This document shows, one piece after another, positions 6,993 through 13,981 of a DNA stretch of 22,842 nucleotides. Made by a program: the position numbers and the translations under genes. The notes under the pieces are model-generated. The model made no database searches. It saw nothing but the letters and a program-made list of their open reading frames with translations, and was not told where the DNA came from. This stretch comes from CALWZE01 sp964645785. Its GTDB lineage: Bacteria; Bacillota; Clostridia; Oscillospirales; Ruminococcaceae. The DNA lies in the NCBI GenBank assembly GCA_964645785.1, contig CAZYAV010000036.1:1-22842 (forward strand), read 5' to 3'. The number at the start of each line of letters is the position of its first letter. Position 1 is the stretch's first letter.

Positions 6993-8111
6993 ATGCTGAA
7001 AAAGGCCAGAGAGGCGTTTTTATTTGTGGCCGTCGCGGCGATTATTCTTGTCATAAGCGCGCTCGGTATTTTTCTGCCCGACAGAGCCTTTTCCGAAAAC
7101 GAAAACAAGATGCTCGCCCAGCGCCCCGCCCTCACCTTCAAGGGGCTTCTGGATGGGTCGTTTGCGGCGGATTACGAGGAATATGTCGCCGACCAGTTCT
7201 GGCTGCGGGACGGGTGGATTGCGGCAAAATCAGTCAGCGAATTCCTGCTGCTTAAAACCGAGAACAACGGGGTCGTCTACGGCGCGCAGGGGTATATGTT
7301 CCCAAAATTTGCGGTGATGGACGAGGCGCGGTTTGCCGCCAACCTGCGCGCGGCGGCCGCGTTCGCGGATAAAATGCCCTGCCCGGTCTCGGTGCTGATT
7401 GTCCCCTCCTCCTACAGCGTGCTGGCCGATAAGCTCCCCGCCGGGCTCCCCACGGTCGACCAGCAGGCGGCGCTCGGGCAGGCACAGGCGGCGCTGGACG
7501 GCGCGGCGCGGTATGTCGGCCTGCTCGACCCGCTGCGCGCCCATGCGGCGGACTATATTTATTACCGCACCGACCACCACTGGACAACCTACGGCGCGTA
7601 TCTCGCCTATGTCGAATACGCAAAGGCGGCCGGGCTGGAGCCGCTCGACTATGACGCGCTTGCCGGAACCGAGGTTGCGGGCTTTCTCGGCACCAGCTAT
7701 TCCAAAAGCAAGGCGTTCAACGCCCGGCCGGACACCATCACCTATTTTCCCGCCCTCGAATGCGTTTCGCTGCGCAGCAACGGGCAGACGCACGACACGC
7801 TGTACAACCTCGAGCAGTTCGGCAAGCGGGACAAATACGCCGCCTTTCTGTTTGGGAACAGCAGCCTTGTCGAAATCGAGACCGCGCCCGACCCCGCCAA
7901 GCGGGACTCGATCCTGATTGTGCGGGATTCCTACGCCGACTCGTTTGTGCCCTACCTCACGGCGCACTACAACCGCATTGTGCTGGTGGATCCGCGGTAT
8001 TACAACCTGCCCTTTTCCGCCCTTGCCGACCAGGGCTTCACCGACGCGCTCATCCTGATGGGCTTTGAGGATTTTGCGGGCGAGCGCAGCGTCGCCAAGC
8101 TGGGGCTGTGA
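6993..8111 (+). CDS. DHHW family extracytoplasmic protein (AlgX/AlgJ-like partner of MBOAT)
   Basis: The 372-residue product has one N-terminal membrane anchor (residues about 7-28), then FSENENKMLAQRP (33-45), a motif found at the start of DHHW proteins. The name-giving DHHW is at 194-197, GTSYSKS at 233-239, and the SGNH-like block IVRDSYADSFVPYLTAHY at 309-326, whose Ser would be the nucleophile. Proteins of this kind lie outside the membrane and complete acetyl transfer from the MBOAT partner to a polysaccharide, by analogy with AlgI plus AlgJ/AlgX. The ATG at 6993 is chosen because AAAGGGGGTG lies just upstream and the membrane anchor follows at once; the open frame begins earlier, inside the MBOAT gene. 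Substrate is unknown. Confidence 0.92.
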   Translation: MLKKAREAFLFVAVAAIILVISALGIFLPDRAFSENENKMLAQRPALTFKGLLDGSFAADYEEYVADQFWLRDGWIAAKSVSEFLLLKTENNGVVYGAQGYMFPKFAVMDEARFAANLRAAAAFADKMPCPVSVLIVPSSYSVLADKLPAGLPTVDQQAALGQAQAALDGAARYVGLLDPLRAHAADYIYYRTDHHWTTYGAYLAYVEYAKAAGLEPLDYDALAGTEVAGFLGTSYSKSKAFNARPDTITYFPALECVSLRSNGQTHDTLYNLEQFGKRDKYAAFLFGNSSLVEIETAPDPAKRDSILIVRDSYADSFVPYLTAHYNRIVLVDPRYYNLPFSALADQGFTDALILMGFEDFAGERSVAKLGL

Positions 8112-8260
8112 CGGCGGCGAAAAGCGTTCCCGGTTTTGGGGCAGCTTTTGGGGGGCTTTCGCGCCGCGCGGCACGGTGCAGGAGCCCGCTGTATCGGCCG
8201 CCTTTTTCAGTCCGCCCCAAATACACCGCGCGTTTTGCGGGGCGCATTCCGGCCAAAGTC

Positions 8261-8302
8261 CGGCGCCCGCCGGGAAGCCGTATTCCGCCGGGCGCCGTTT
8301 TT
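8261..8302 (+). terminator. Rho-independent terminator of the MBOAT-DHHW operon
   Basis: A 13-bp GC stem (8261-8273 with 8285-8297, one mismatch), an 11-base loop and TTTTT at 8298-8302. Confidence 0.8.
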
Positions 8303-8344
8303 CTGTCGGATTGTCCGGCAGATTGGAAAGGAGAGAGGAGCGAA

Positions 8345-8950
8345 ATGAACAGGATAATCCCAAGAATCGGCGCCGCGATTGTGTCCGGGTCGGTATTTCT
8401 GTTTGCACTTTGCCTGCTTCTCGACTTTCCGTTCGGTTCCTATATCGTCTGCATGTTCCTGCCCATCGGCTATATCATGACGGCGGCGGGCTTCCAGGCG
8501 GAGAGCGGCGAAAGCCGGCGGGTGGCCGCCAATACCGGGATGGCGTTCGCGGTCGTCTACGCGGTGCTGGTTTTCCTCGTCTATTTTGCGCAGACAACGA
8601 GCGTCCGCCTGGGCGGGCTGAGCGAACAGGCGCAGCGCATTCTGGATTTTCAAAGGGGCGGACTTCTCTTTTACTATGACCTGCTGGGCTACGGCATGAT
8701 GGCTCTGTCTACCTTTTTCCTGGGGCTGTCCGTCCGGGCAAGCAGCAGAGCGGACAGGTGGCTGAAAGCCCTGCTGCTGCTCCACGGCGCATTCTTTTTC
8801 GGCTGCTTCATCCTGCCGATGACCGGCGCGTTCGCCAGCCTGTCGGACGGAAGCGCGAGCGCCGCAGGCAGCATCGCGCTCGTCGGCTGGTGCGCCTACT
8901 TTCTCCCTGTCGGGCTCCTGGCTTACCGGCACTTTGGCAAGGGCAGCTGA
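8345..8950 (+). CDS. Polytopic membrane protein of unknown function
   Basis: The 201-residue product has about six predicted transmembrane helices (roughly residues 8-28, 32-50, 63-83, 110-130, 141-160 and 175-194) and very short loops. I do not recognise a characterised family. A conserved-looking feature is the stretch from VYFAQTTSVRLGGLSEQAQRILDFQ to FYYDLLGYGMMALSTFF, with charged residues set between helices. The start at 8345 is supported by GGAGAGAGGAG upstream; the frame extends further left across the terminator, which is not plausible coding. It lies between the terminator of the MBOAT operon and a bidirectional terminator, so it is monocistronic, though no clear promoter is visible in the 40 bases before it. 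It has no catalytic motif that would suggest an enzyme. Confidence 0.8.
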   Translation: MNRIIPRIGAAIVSGSVFLFALCLLLDFPFGSYIVCMFLPIGYIMTAAGFQAESGESRRVAANTGMAFAVVYAVLVFLVYFAQTTSVRLGGLSEQAQRILDFQRGGLLFYYDLLGYGMMALSTFFLGLSVRASSRADRWLKALLLLHGAFFFGCFILPMTGAFASLSDGSASAAGSIALVGWCAYFLPVGLLAYRHFGKGS

Positions 8951-9114
8951 CCGCGCGCGCCGCTGTCTCCCCGCAGGCGGTTTCCCCTGCGCGCGTCCGG
9001 GCGGGGTCGCCCAAAGCCCAACCGGCAGTCCGGGCCGAGACGCCCCGCCCCGGCGCTTGATAAGCCCTGTGCGCGCCCGGCTTTGCAGAAGCAGCCGCCC
9101 GCAAAGAGAAAGAA

Positions 9115-9161
9115 GCCCGGGACACGCAAACCGCATGTCCCGGGCTTTTTGGGTCTTTTTT
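9115..9161. terminator. Bidirectional rho-independent terminator between convergent genes
   Basis: A perfect 10-bp stem GCCCGGGACA (9115-9124) with 9136-9145. It is followed on the plus strand by TTTTT, GGGTC and TTTTTT, and on the minus strand by TTCTTTCTCTTT. It serves the unknown membrane gene on the left and the DUF975 gene on the right. Confidence 0.92.
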
Positions 9162-9175
9162 GCAGCCGCGCCGCC

Positions 9176-9967
9176 TTACAGCTCCGCGCCGATCTCGCTC
9201 CTGTCCGCAATTCCCTCGCTGATTGCCTTGAACCGCAGCGCGCCGTAAAGCTCCGCCCTGGTCGCTTCATGATAGGGCTGCACAAACAGGATGCCCACCC
9301 CGCACGCGAGCGCCCCAAGCAGGTACCAGCCAATAAACGAGAGCTCCAGCACAAAAATCTCCCACTTTTCGCCCTGGGTCGTCCGCATACTGATTTCAAA
9401 CGCGCGCTCGGTGGAAAGCCCCGGGTTTTCCGCAAGGATATAGGGCATCATCCAATAGCTGTACCGCTTGACAATGCCGGGAATGATGAACAGCAGCCCC
9501 CACAGCGCGGCGTACAGGTCGCGCAGGAACAGGGTCTTGACGTTGCTCAGATACCGGCCGTTTTTGAAGCCGTACAGCATCTCCTCCAGGTTGACGGAAT
9601 TGTAGCGGCAAAGGGTGAAATAGCGGTTTTTGCCGATCTCGACGGGATTGGCGACAAACACGGTATACGCCGCGCCGATCAGGCCGCCGATGGCCGCCGC
9701 CGTAAAAAGCAGCGGAAGAACCGCAGTCACCATCTGCCAGAGCTGCCGGAACCAGCCCTCGTGCGCGTGGTAAAACGCCACCGCGCTTTCAAGCGGGTAC
9801 CGGTCAACCGAATAGTCGAACCTGCCCCCCGATGCGGCCGTGTGCCCGCCGGTCAGCAGGTTGCAAACCACCGTGTACAGCAGCATCGCCAGCAGCGACA
9901 TCCAGTAGGTCTTGCGCAGCACCTCTTTCGCGCGCAGCTTGAGCGTCGGCCTGTCCCAGTAAATCAT
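9176..9967 (-). CDS. DUF975 family integral membrane protein
   Basis: The 263-residue product matches the DUF975 layout: N-terminal LRAKEVLRKTYW, hydrophobic segments near residues 23-38 and 80-105, the central NLEEMLYGFKNGRYLSNV, FLRDLYAALWGLLFIIPGIVKRYSY (147-171), MPYILAENPGLSTERAFEIS, and a last hydrophobic block ending VQPYHEATRAELY. Function of the family is unknown; it is found in Firmicutes membranes, and some members lie near stress or signalling genes. The ATG at 9967 follows a GGGGGGAAGGAA site. An extended -10 promoter lies 36 bp upstream. The gene is monocistronic and convergent with the unknown membrane gene, sharing the bidirectional terminator at 9115-9161. Confidence 0.92.
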   Translation of the reverse strand: MIYWDRPTLKLRAKEVLRKTYWMSLLAMLLYTVVCNLLTGGHTAASGGRFDYSVDRYPLESAVAFYHAHEGWFRQLWQMVTAVLPLLFTAAAIGGLIGAAYTVFVANPVEIGKNRYFTLCRYNSVNLEEMLYGFKNGRYLSNVKTLFLRDLYAALWGLLFIIPGIVKRYSYWMMPYILAENPGLSTERAFEISMRTTQGEKWEIFVLELSFIGWYLLGALACGVGILFVQPYHEATRAELYGALRFKAISEGIADRSEIGAEL

Positions 9968-10002
9968 GTTCCTTCCCCCCTGTGAAGCTTTCGCTGTTAA
10001 GC

Positions 10003-10011
10003 ATTATATCA
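10003..10011 (-). promoter_or_regulatory. Extended -10 promoter of the DUF975 gene
   Basis: On the minus strand TGATATAAT is a perfect extended -10 element (TGnTATAAT). No good -35 is seen, which is usual for this promoter class. It lies in a locally AT-rich stretch. Confidence 0.7.
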
Positions 10012-10112
10012 CCATCAATATTATATTGTATATAGTATATGCCGTCTCGGGCGCAGTTTCAGCAGATTATACAAATTGATTTGTCAGTTTAGACGAATTT
10101 CTGATTATAGTA

Positions 10113-10141
10113 TTGATTTTTCACCTTCCCTGCGCTATAGT
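10113..10141 (+). promoter_or_regulatory. Promoter reading into a short leader that ends in a terminator
   Basis: TTGATT (10113-10118), 17-base spacer, TATAGT (10136-10141). Transcription would start near 10148, only about 25 bases before the terminator hairpin at 10174. Confidence 0.6.
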
Positions 10142-10173
10142 ATAAACAACAATTCCTTTCTATTTTACTTCGC

Positions 10174-10200
10174 CCCCGCTTCACGGCGGGGTATTTTTTT
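10174..10200 (+). terminator. Rho-independent terminator or attenuator upstream of the flavoprotein gene
   Basis: Stem CCCCGC (10174-10179) with GCGGGG (10186-10191), 6-base loop, then TATTTTTTT. It lies 116 bp before the start of the thioredoxin-reductase-like gene, with no gene upstream on the same strand after the terminator at 9115-9161. Confidence 0.75.
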
Positions 10201-10266
10201 GCACCTGCGCGGGCGCGGCACAGCCTGCCAGTGGTTTGGCGCCGCATGGCCGTTTTTTGCTTTACC

Positions 10267-10295
10267 TTGCAAAGCGCGGCGCAGACGGGGATAAT
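10267..10295 (+). promoter_or_regulatory. Possible proximal promoter of the flavoprotein gene
   Basis: TTGCAA (10267-10272), 17-base spacer, GATAAT (10290-10295). It would give a leader of only about 14 bases that begins at the AGGAGGT ribosome binding site, so it is uncertain. Confidence 0.4.
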
Positions 10296-10315
10296 AAAAG
10301 CAGGAGGTAAACCGA

Positions 10316-11191
10316 ATGACTGCTGATATTTTAATTGTGGGCGGCGGCCCTGCGGGCGTGTCCGCCGCACTCTACGCAAAACGCGCGGGCTTTGACACCG
10401 CGCTGCTTTTTCAGCGCGGCGGCGCGCTGTTCCGCGCCGAGCGGATTGAGAATTACTACGGGCTTGCCCGCCCGCTCACCGGCCGGGAGCTGTTTGAAAC
10501 CGGCCTTGCGCAGGCGGAGGCGCTCGGCGTTCGGCTGCTTGAGCAGGAGGTTACCGCAGTGGAATACTACGGCCGGCTGTTCCACGCCGTGACCAAGGCC
10601 GGCCGGTACGAAGCGCAGGCGCTTGTTTTTGCAACCGGCGCAGGCCGGCTTGCGCCGCCGGTGCCCGGCCTTGCGGAGCACGAGGGGCACGGGGTCAGCT
10701 ACTGCGCGGTCTGCGACGCGTTTTTCTATCGGGGCAAGGACGTCGCCGTCCTCGGCGCCGGGGAATACGCGCTGCACGAGGCGCTCGTTTTGCAGCCGGC
10801 CGTCCGCTCCGTAACCCTGCTGACCAACGGGCAGGCTGCCCCGCCCACCCTGCCGGAGGGCATCGCCCTGCGCACCGAGCCGCTCGCCGCCATCGAGGGG
10901 GAGCAGGGGCGGGTCGCCCGCATCCGTTTCCGCGAGGGCGAGCCGCTCGCGCTGTCCGGCGTGTTTGTCGCCTACGGGGTCGCCGGCTCCTCCCAGCTCG
11001 CCCGCTCGCTCGGCGCGCAGCTGGACGGGGATCGCATTGCGGTGGACGAATTGCAGCGCGCCAGCATCGACGGCCTGTTCGCCTGCGGCGACTGCACCGG
11101 TGGCCTGCTGCAGGTTGCAAAAGCGGTGCATGACGGCGCGGTTGCCGGGATGCAGGCGGCGCAGTTTGTCCGGAATCACCGGCCGCACTGA
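10316..11191 (+). CDS. Thioredoxin-reductase-like FAD-dependent oxidoreductase
   Basis: The 291-residue product has the two-domain fold of low-molecular-weight thioredoxin reductase: FAD motif ILIVGGGPAGVSAALYAKRAG (residues 5-25), redox-active Cys130-x-x-Cys133 in SYCAVCDAFFYRGK, a second nucleotide-fold motif LGAGEYALHEA (146-156), and the C-terminal FAD segment GLFACGDCTGGLLQVAKAVHDGAVAG (253-278). It is somewhat shorter than the usual ~310 residues. The HRR-type motif that recognises the NADPH 2'-phosphate is absent: after the second glycine motif the sequence reads VTLLTNGQAAP. It may therefore use NADH, a ferredoxin or another donor. No thioredoxin gene is adjacent. Start supported by AGGAGGT 7 bases upstream; terminator at 11200-11229. 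Confidence 0.9.
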   Translation: MTADILIVGGGPAGVSAALYAKRAGFDTALLFQRGGALFRAERIENYYGLARPLTGRELFETGLAQAEALGVRLLEQEVTAVEYYGRLFHAVTKAGRYEAQALVFATGAGRLAPPVPGLAEHEGHGVSYCAVCDAFFYRGKDVAVLGAGEYALHEALVLQPAVRSVTLLTNGQAAPPTLPEGIALRTEPLAAIEGEQGRVARIRFREGEPLALSGVFVAYGVAGSSQLARSLGAQLDGDRIAVDELQRASIDGLFACGDCTGGLLQVAKAVHDGAVAGMQAAQFVRNHRPH

Positions 11192-11199
11192 GCGCCGCC

Positions 11200-11229
11200 C
11201 GCCGCGTTCGGCAACAAGCGCGGCGTTTT
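11200..11229 (+). terminator. Terminator of the flavoprotein gene
   Basis: Stem CGCCGCG (11200-11206) with CGCGGCG (11219-11225), 12-base loop, then TTTT. It starts 9 bases after the stop codon. Confidence 0.65.
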
Positions 11230-11537
11230 CCCGCCGCCGTATTTCGGCTTTTGCGGCGCTTTCCGTTTTGGATGCCCGGATAACGCAAAAAGAATGGATG
11301 CGGCCGGCATTCCCGTCGTTCGGCCGCTGCGGCCGTTTCACCGGGCAGCGCGCGCGGCGCCGCAGCAGGCAGAAGGCGTTCATTTTTTGTGCAGAATTAT
11401 TGGTGAATTTGAATTGTCTCTTTAAAGTAATGCCGCTTTTACCTGTTTCGGGACATGCGTTCGGCGCCGCCTTTGCGGCCGCGGCCGGCTGGTACGCGCT
11501 GTAAAACCTGTATAAATTCTATCGTCTTAAAATTACA

Positions 11538-11595
11538 ATCCCCGCAGCGCCCTTCTGGGCAGGCCATGGCCTGCCCAGAAGGGCGCTGCGGGGAT
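11538..11595. repeat. Perfect 58-bp palindrome without a spacer
   Basis: The two 29-base halves (11538-11566 and 11567-11595) are exact reverse complements, centred on CCATGG, with no loop. It begins ATCCCCGCAGCG and ends with the complement. It lies in the intergenic region between the convergent flavoprotein and phage-module genes, next to the hairpin at 11623-11657. There is no T-tract on either side, so it does not look like an ordinary terminator. The remaining sequence 11230-11537 has no gene I can support. Confidence 0.95.
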
Positions 11596-11609
11596 GCCCG
11601 GAATTTACC

Positions 11610-11657
11610 CGGAAAACAGCAAAAGAGCAGGCCGCACGGCGTGTGCGGCCTGCTCTT
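11610..11657 (-). terminator. Terminator at the end of the phage-derived operon
   Basis: A perfect 15-bp stem (11623-11637 with 11643-11657) and a 5-base loop. On the minus strand it is followed by TTTTGCTGTTTTCC. It lies 44 bp downstream of the zinc-ribbon gene. The plus-strand side has a weaker TTGTTTCCC tail. Confidence 0.85.
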
Positions 11658-11700
11658 GTTTCCCACTCTGCCATGAACGCTGTACCCGGCGTTCCCGGCC

Positions 11701-12063
11701 TCAAAGAGCCGTTTTGCCCTTGACATACAGCTCATGCCGTGCACCGCACTGCCCGCAGCGCAGGGTCACCAGCTCCGGCGTCTGCTGTTCAATCGCCTGC
11801 GTGTCCGGGATATGGTACGCCTGCTCGCCGGTGTAGGCGAGCGGCACCCCGCAGCAGCTCACCGCGTTGGGCAGCGCCTCGCCCGCGCTGTGCACCGGCC
11901 GCCGCACCCGCTCAGTGGGTATCCCCTTTGCCCCGATTGGGCACTGCGGGTCGGTGCAGACAAGGTCGACCACCGAATACACCGCAATGCGCCCGTTTTC
12001 CTCCCGCGCCTCGGTGAACGCGCCGTGAATGGAAAGTTCGTTTCCGCAGCTTTTGCATCTCAT
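11701..12063 (-). CDS. Small zinc-ribbon-like protein, last gene of the phage module
   Basis: The 120-residue product carries four cysteine knuckles: MRCKSCG at the N-terminus, VCTDPQCP near residue 35, SCCG near 69, and RCGQCG near 102. This arrangement suggests one or two structural zinc sites. I do not recognise a named family. Its ATG overlaps the portal gene stop (ATGA), with AAGGAGGAG just upstream inside the portal gene, so it is co-translated with it. Its place directly after the portal suggests a phage morphogenesis or packaging accessory role, but that is only context. The operon terminator follows at 11657-11610. Confidence 0.8.
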   Translation of the reverse strand: MRCKSCGNELSIHGAFTEAREENGRIAVYSVVDLVCTDPQCPIGAKGIPTERVRRPVHSAGEALPNAVSCCGVPLAYTGEQAYHIPDTQAIEQQTPELVTLRCGQCGARHELYVKGKTAL

Positions 12064-13667
12064 CCCTTTTCTCCTCCTTGTTCTGCCGCCGCAGGGGGCT
12101 GTGCCTGCCCGGCCGCCTGCGCCTCGGCTTCGGCGTTTGCCTGCTGTTCTTTCAGCCTTGCAATCAGCTTGCTCTTGTTCTTGATATACGAATCCGGAAC
12201 ACTCTCCAGATAGAGCAGCGCGTCCGAGATAACGCCCTTTGCAAACAGGTTATCCAGCGTACCGAGCTGCGCAAGCTCGTTCCAATAGGCGGACGCGCCG
12301 ACCTCCACCTCGATGGCCAGCTCGTTCAGGTCAACCGCGCCGAAATCGAACAGCTCGCTCACCGTCTCGCCCGCCGCGTCGCGGTAGGTCACGACCCGCG
12401 CGCCGTAATGCGCGCAGATCAGCTGGGCGACAATGCGGACATAGTCCTCGACGAACTGATAGAGCGCCAGCTTTTGCAGCTCGAGCGGCGCCGCGGTCGC
12501 CTTCTGCACTGCGATGATGGCGGAGGTGTTGTCCGGGGCAATCGTGCCCAGCGCCGCGTCCGACGCGCCCATAAATTCCTTGGTGTATTGAATTGTCCGG
12601 TCGACGATCTCAACCAACTGGGCGGACATGTCCGGCGCACGGAAGGCCGCGCCGACCGCCTCGTTGGGGTTCCCCGCAACCCCGATAGCCTCCCCCACCC
12701 GGTTTGACCAGCGGCGGATCTTGGTGCGGTCATAAAAAATCTTGGGGAACGCCATCGTCTGCTGGTGGTGGATTGCCATCGCCCAAAGCTTGTTCACCGC
12801 AATCTGGTTGGGAATAAGACCGGTCAGCGCCGCCTGCCCGTGGTAGCTGCCGCGCACCTTGTCGTAGCTCATGTAGCTGACCGGGTACAGGGTATACCCC
12901 GTCTCGGTCTCTGGGCGGACGACCGCGTCCCGGGTCGTCTCGGTAAACCGCACCAGGCCGTCCTGCCCACGGTAGAGCTTGAGCAGCACAGTCACGAGGT
13001 CGCGTGGGGTATATCCCTCCTCCCCGTAAAGGCGGCTCTCCCGGTCGGGGCGGAGATCCGACGGAGCTCCGCCGCAGCGCGCGGCGCGCGCCCGCACCGT
13101 CTCCAGCTGCTCCCGGCGCACCAGCAGCAGATATGGCTGCTTCTGCACGTCCTCGCAGAACGGATTGCCGAACAGGATGCGGGTGTTGTCCACCAGCTCG
13201 GCGCGGATCTCCCCCTTGACCGCCTGCGGTCCGCCCGCTTCGGGGTCAAAATACCAGTAAAAACACCCGTCGCCGTCCACCACGCAGTCGCGCAGCATGT
13301 CCCGGGTCAGGGTCTTGGCTTTCGCCTGCTCGATCACCTGCTCAATCGCCTGCTTGAGTATCTCGCAGCTGTGCTCGTTTTCCGGCGTGCGGCGGAAGGG
13401 GGTCAGCTCTATGCCCACATCGTCGCTGACCAGCATCGCGACGATGTAGCTGGACACCCGCTTTAAAAAGTTGAGCACCGGCTTATCGAGGTCAGGCGCG
13501 GCAAGCCCCTCCCACTGGCGGCCGAGGTAAAACTGCTCGTTGCGGCGCACCGTCTCATACAGCCCGATGCTGTTGTTGTACGCGACGCCGTCCTCGTATT
13601 CGCGGAAAATCTCCCGCGGCTCAAGTTTGATTGTCAATGGATCGCTGCCCCCTTTCACTTCCGTCAT
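12060..13667 (-). CDS. Phage portal protein
   Basis: The product (535 residues from the first ATG) looks like a portal of the P22-like type, the dodecameric ring at the capsid vertex through which DNA is packaged. Supporting signs are the N-terminal REIFREYEDGVAYNNSIGLYETVRRNEQFYLGRQWEG, the middle TLYPVSYMSYDKVRGSYHGQAALTGLIPNQIAVNKLWAM, the helical EFMGASDAALGTIAPDNTSAIIAVQKATAAPLELQKL, and an Ala/Gln/Glu-rich coiled C-terminus. It follows terminase and a small gene, the normal order in tailed phages. The start is uncertain: ATG 13667 lacks a good ribosome binding site and overlaps the upstream gene by 47 bp, whereas TTG 13637 has AGGGGG 10 bases upstream and also fits. No frame damage is visible. 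Confidence 0.88.
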   Translation of the reverse strand: MTEVKGGSDPLTIKLEPREIFREYEDGVAYNNSIGLYETVRRNEQFYLGRQWEGLAAPDLDKPVLNFLKRVSSYIVAMLVSDDVGIELTPFRRTPENEHSCEILKQAIEQVIEQAKAKTLTRDMLRDCVVDGDGCFYWYFDPEAGGPQAVKGEIRAELVDNTRILFGNPFCEDVQKQPYLLLVRREQLETVRARAARCGGAPSDLRPDRESRLYGEEGYTPRDLVTVLLKLYRGQDGLVRFTETTRDAVVRPETETGYTLYPVSYMSYDKVRGSYHGQAALTGLIPNQIAVNKLWAMAIHHQQTMAFPKIFYDRTKIRRWSNRVGEAIGVAGNPNEAVGAAFRAPDMSAQLVEIVDRTIQYTKEFMGASDAALGTIAPDNTSAIIAVQKATAAPLELQKLALYQFVEDYVRIVAQLICAHYGARVVTYRDAAGETVSELFDFGAVDLNELAIEVEVGASAYWNELAQLGTLDNLFAKGVISDALLYLESVPDSYIKNKSKLIARLKEQQANAEAEAQAAGQAQPPAAAEQGGEKG

Positions 13668-13833
13668 AGCGCAAAAAATTCAAATACTGCCGCAGATACG
13701 CCTGCGCCTCGCCGTCCGGCTCCGGCGCCGCATCCGCGGCGGGCGTGTCCGTCTCCTCCGTGCGCGGGCGCCGCCATCCGGCCAGCGCCGCCGCTGCGGA
13801 CAATGCGCCCAGTGCAAACCACAGAATCTCCAT
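13621..13833 (-). CDS. Small membrane-anchored phage protein between terminase and portal
   Basis: The 70-residue product begins with a hydrophobic segment (MEILWFALGALSAAAALAGW) followed by an acidic, Ala/Pro-rich linker and the end QAYLRQYLNFLRYDGSERGQ. Short proteins with a membrane-like N-terminus and a W/Y-x-N-F-x-x-Y-D-G type tail are often found just before the portal in Clostridia prophages; their role is unknown. The start is supported by a strong AAGGAGGG 6 bases upstream. It overlaps the portal start by 47 bp (17 bp if the TTG start is used) and follows the terminase stop by 148 bp. Confidence 0.75.
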   Translation of the reverse strand: MEILWFALGALSAAAALAGWRRPRTEETDTPAADAAPEPDGEAQAYLRQYLNFLRYDGSERGQRSIDNQT

Positions 13834-13981
13834 CTCTTTCCCTCCTTATTCATTTGTGCGGTTGAATGCAGATGACAACCGCGCAGACCCGCCTGCCGCC
13901 CGGCCGCCTGGCATCGCCGCACAGCAGACCGAGCCCGGCGCCTCTTTTTCCCGCACGCTTTTTCTTTTCGGCTCCGGCGCT

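Noticed and set aside
10201..10315. T-box or other known riboswitch before the flavoprotein gene
   Set aside because: No T-box antiterminator sequence or specifier-like arrangement is present, and no known metabolite riboswitch core was recognised.
11538..11595. Protelomerase (hairpin telomere) target site
   Set aside because: The length resembles known telomere-resolution sites, but no protelomerase gene or plasmid-prophage replication gene is in the window, so the idea is kept only as one speculative option for the palindrome.
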